44,913 nt of DNA from assembly GCA_020852255.1 (NCBI GenBank), contig JADZBD010000011.1, positions 1 through 44,913 of the forward strand, read 5' to 3'. How positions within the stretch are numbered: the first letter of the stretch is position 1; every line of letters starts with the position of its first letter. Position numbers and translations under genes: made by a program. Below, piece by piece: positions 43,095-44,913 of this stretch. The notes below the pieces were generated by a model. It saw nothing but the letters and a program-made list of their open reading frames with translations. It did no database searches and was not told where the DNA came from. This DNA is from Bacteroidia bacterium (GTDB taxonomy: Bacteria > Bacteroidota > Bacteroidia > JADZBD01).

Positions 43095-44723
43095 ATGGAC
43101 CTGGAATTCAACAAGAACGAAGATCAAATGAAGATGCTCATTTCCGGCCTCAACAAGAAGCTGGACAAAGTATATGAGGGTGGCGGAAAGGGCAGGATAC
43201 AGAAAATGCATGAGCAGGGAAAAATGACCGCCAGAGAACGGATTGATTTTCTGCTTGACCCGGACACGCCCAGAATTGAAATCGGCGCGTTCGCAGGTGA
43301 TGAAATGTACAAAGATCACGGCGGTTGTCCGTCCGGAGGCGTAGTAGTGATGATTGGATATGTCTCTGGAAAACAGTGCATCGTGGCGGCCAACGATGCA
43401 ACGGTAAAGGCGGGTGCCTGGTTCCCTATAACAGGTAAAAAGAGTCTGAGGGCACAGGAGATCTCACTGGAGAACAGGCTTCCCATAATATACCTGGTAG
43501 ACAGCGCCGGGGTGTATCTTCCGATGCAGGATGAAATCTTCCCGGATAAAGAACATTTCGGAAGAATTTTCCGCAACAATGCCATTATGTCTTCTTCAGG
43601 AATCCTCCAGATCGCTGCTATCATGGGCTCCTGCGTGGCCGGTGGCGCTTATCTCCCGATTATGAGCGACGAGGCAATGATCGTTGACAAAACGGGGAGC
43701 ATCTTTCTCGCCGGATCTTACCTGGTAAAAGCGGCGGTGGGAGAAAATATTGACAACGAAACCCTGGGGGGCGCTACCACGCACTGCGAGATTTCAGGTG
43801 TTACGGATTACAAGTGCAGCGACGACAAGGACGCGCTGACGCGTATCCGAAATATCATGAGTAAGATCGGCGAACTGGAAAATGCAGGATTTAACCGGGT
43901 GAAGTCCGAAGCGCCGGCGAAGGATCCAAAAGAAATCCTCGGTATTATTCCGGATGCACGCGACAAACAGTATGATATGAGAGAGGTGATACGGCGGCTG
44001 ACGGATAAATCTGAATTTGAAGAATACAAGGAAGAGTATGGAAAAAGTATTTTATGCGGACTTGCGCGTATAGATGGCTGGAGTGTGGGCATTGTAGCTA
44101 ACCAGCGCAAAGTAGTAAAGACAAAGAAAGGTGAAATGCAGTTTGGCGGAGTGATTTATTCAGACTCTGCAGATAAAGCCGCCCGTTTCATTATGAACTG
44201 CAATCAGAAAAAAATTCCGCTGGTATTTCTTCAGGATGTTACCGGATTTATGGTGGGAAGTAAATCAGAGCACGGAGGGATCATAAAAGACGGCGCTAAA
44301 ATGGTGAATGCCATGAGTAACTCCGTGGTGCCGAAATTTACAGTAATCATTGGTAATTCTTTCGGCGCAGGCAATTATGCCATGTGCGGAAAAGCCTATG
44401 ATCCGAGGTTGATTGTGGCCTGGCCCACCTGCAGTCTGGCGGTGATGGGAGGTGCACAGGCCGCCAAAACACTTTTACAGATCCAGGTGAGCGCGATGAA
44501 AGCTCAGGGGAAAGAAGTTTCTCCGGAAGAAGAGAAAAAACTATTGCAAACCATCACCGACCGGTACAACACCCAAACAAGCCCGTACTATGCGGCAGCC
44601 CGTTTGTGGGTAGACGCTATCATTCACCCGCTGGATACCAGGAAATGGATCAGCATGGGAATTGAAATGGCTAATCACAAAAGGATCCGGAAGAAGTATA
44701 ATGTGGGAGTGATACAAACCTGA
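43095..44723 (+). CDS. Acyl-CoA carboxylase beta subunit (methylcrotonyl/propionyl-CoA carboxyltransferase type)
   Basis: 542 residues. Transfers CO2 from carboxybiotin to an acyl-CoA. The N-terminal half has the carboxyltransferase signature MTARERIDFLLDPDT, IVAANDATVKAGAWFPIT, LRAQEISLENRLPIIYLVD and SCVAGGAYLPIMSDE; the C-terminal half has DVTGFMVGSKSEHGGIIKDG and IGNSFGAGNYAMCGKAYDP. The pattern with DEIFPDKEHFGRIF favours the methylcrotonyl-CoA (leucine degradation) subtype over AccD. Its biotin partner is not adjacent; the carboxylase at 11288 is a candidate. ATG 43095 was preferred because the -7 box sits upstream. Confidence 0.92.
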   Translation: MDLEFNKNEDQMKMLISGLNKKLDKVYEGGGKGRIQKMHEQGKMTARERIDFLLDPDTPRIEIGAFAGDEMYKDHGGCPSGGVVVMIGYVSGKQCIVAANDATVKAGAWFPITGKKSLRAQEISLENRLPIIYLVDSAGVYLPMQDEIFPDKEHFGRIFRNNAIMSSSGILQIAAIMGSCVAGGAYLPIMSDEAMIVDKTGSIFLAGSYLVKAAVGENIDNETLGGATTHCEISGVTDYKCSDDKDALTRIRNIMSKIGELENAGFNRVKSEAPAKDPKEILGIIPDARDKQYDMREVIRRLTDKSEFEEYKEEYGKSILCGLARIDGWSVGIVANQRKVVKTKKGEMQFGGVIYSDSADKAARFIMNCNQKKIPLVFLQDVTGFMVGSKSEHGGIIKDGAKMVNAMSNSVVPKFTVIIGNSFGAGNYAMCGKAYDPRLIVAWPTCSLAVMGGAQAAKTLLQIQVSAMKAQGKEVSPEEEKKLLQTITDRYNTQTSPYYAAARLWVDAIIHPLDTRKWISMGIEMANHKRIRKKYNVGVIQT

Positions 44724-44811
44724 GTATACCACTTATAAATATTTTTTTGTAGCTTAGTTCACTGTTGCTTTAATATTAACCTGTGGCGCCCCTCACGCAA
44801 CTTTTATCCGT

Positions 44812-44913
44812 ATGCGATACTTCGTTATCCTTCTCACCATTTTTACCGGCTCCCTAAACGCTCAAAACAACCTCTGTACGGGTGCTATTCACCTCGACAC
44901 TATTTCCCAGGAA
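44812..44913 (+). CDS. Secreted protein, 3' end outside the window
   Basis: Only 34 codons are visible. The start MRYFVILLTIFTGSLNAQ is a clear Bacteroidota signal peptide, cleaved before or after Gln, followed by NNLCTGAIHLDTISQE. Nothing more can be said about function. The 88-nt gap before it holds AT-rich sequence without a firm promoter. Confidence 0.6.
   Translation, partial: MRYFVILLTIFTGSLNAQNNLCTGAIHLDTISQE

Noticed and set aside
1-44913. Genome-wide amber recoding as an explanation for TAG at 79-81
   Set aside because: fadN and accC end at TAG in the expected place, and no other gene in the window has an in-frame TAG.
1-44913. Mobile elements, prophage or defence islands
   Set aside because: No transposase, integrase, phage structural gene, terminal inverted repeat or known defence gene could be read in either strand.

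Overview
The window is a dense, all-cellular stretch of chromosome from a member of the phylum Bacteroidota. The evidence for this is type IX secretion (T9SS) C-terminal sorting domains on six proteins, a PorP/SprF-type outer-membrane protein, SprB-type repeats, and Bacteroidota-type promoters (TTTG, 19-20 nt, TAnnTTTG). The gene orders DUF3822-rsmD-coaD and parA-parB-DUF5683-dapB-lepB-lepB-wbqC are also typical of the phylum. I cannot place it below phylum level; an uncultured lineage is likely. I see no prophage, insertion sequence, CRISPR array or rRNA.

Layout. 0-13.6 kb is housekeeping: an M16 metallopeptidase that enters from the left edge and carries an in-frame amber codon, a eukaryotic-type NADP isocitrate dehydrogenase, a RecD-like helicase, the DUF3822-rsmD-coaD-thioredoxin-like operon, tRNA-Lys, shikimate kinase, a PyrR-like phosphoribosyltransferase, biotin carboxylase and a short-chain dehydrogenase. 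13.6-18.9 kb carries envelope and secreted proteins: a barrel-like protein, a secreted amidase with two CUB domains, a YCF48-like propeller and two lipoproteins. 18.9-23.1 kb is a two-gene fatty-acid module (acyl-CoA ligase and a FadN-type dehydrogenase/hydratase).

23.3-32.5 kb is the most distinctive region. Three large adhesin-like proteins lie head-to-tail. Each has a different N-terminal head, a stalk of four or five SprB-type repeats and a nearly shared gliding-associated sorting domain, and the run ends with a PorP/SprF gene. It reads as one cell-surface display cassette: three cargos and a partner outer-membrane protein. In 14 stalk repeats an extra cysteine pair is either wholly present (4) or wholly absent (10), which suggests an optional second disulfide.

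32.7-39.8 kb is a long co-directional run: metal-dependent hydrolase, chromosome partitioning (ParA, ParB), DUF5683, DapB, two consecutive signal peptidases I and a WbqC-family protein. 39.8-44.9 kb holds a small T9SS cargo, a Tat-signal PLP enzyme overlapping a membrane-anchored RidA protein, a coiled-coil protein, an acyl-CoA carboxylase beta subunit and the first 34 codons of a secreted protein. No gap exceeds 300 bases.

Metabolically, the acyl-CoA ligase, FadN, biotin carboxylase and carboxyltransferase point to fatty-acid and branched-chain acyl-CoA use. Assignments rest on reading motifs by eye; no database search was run.
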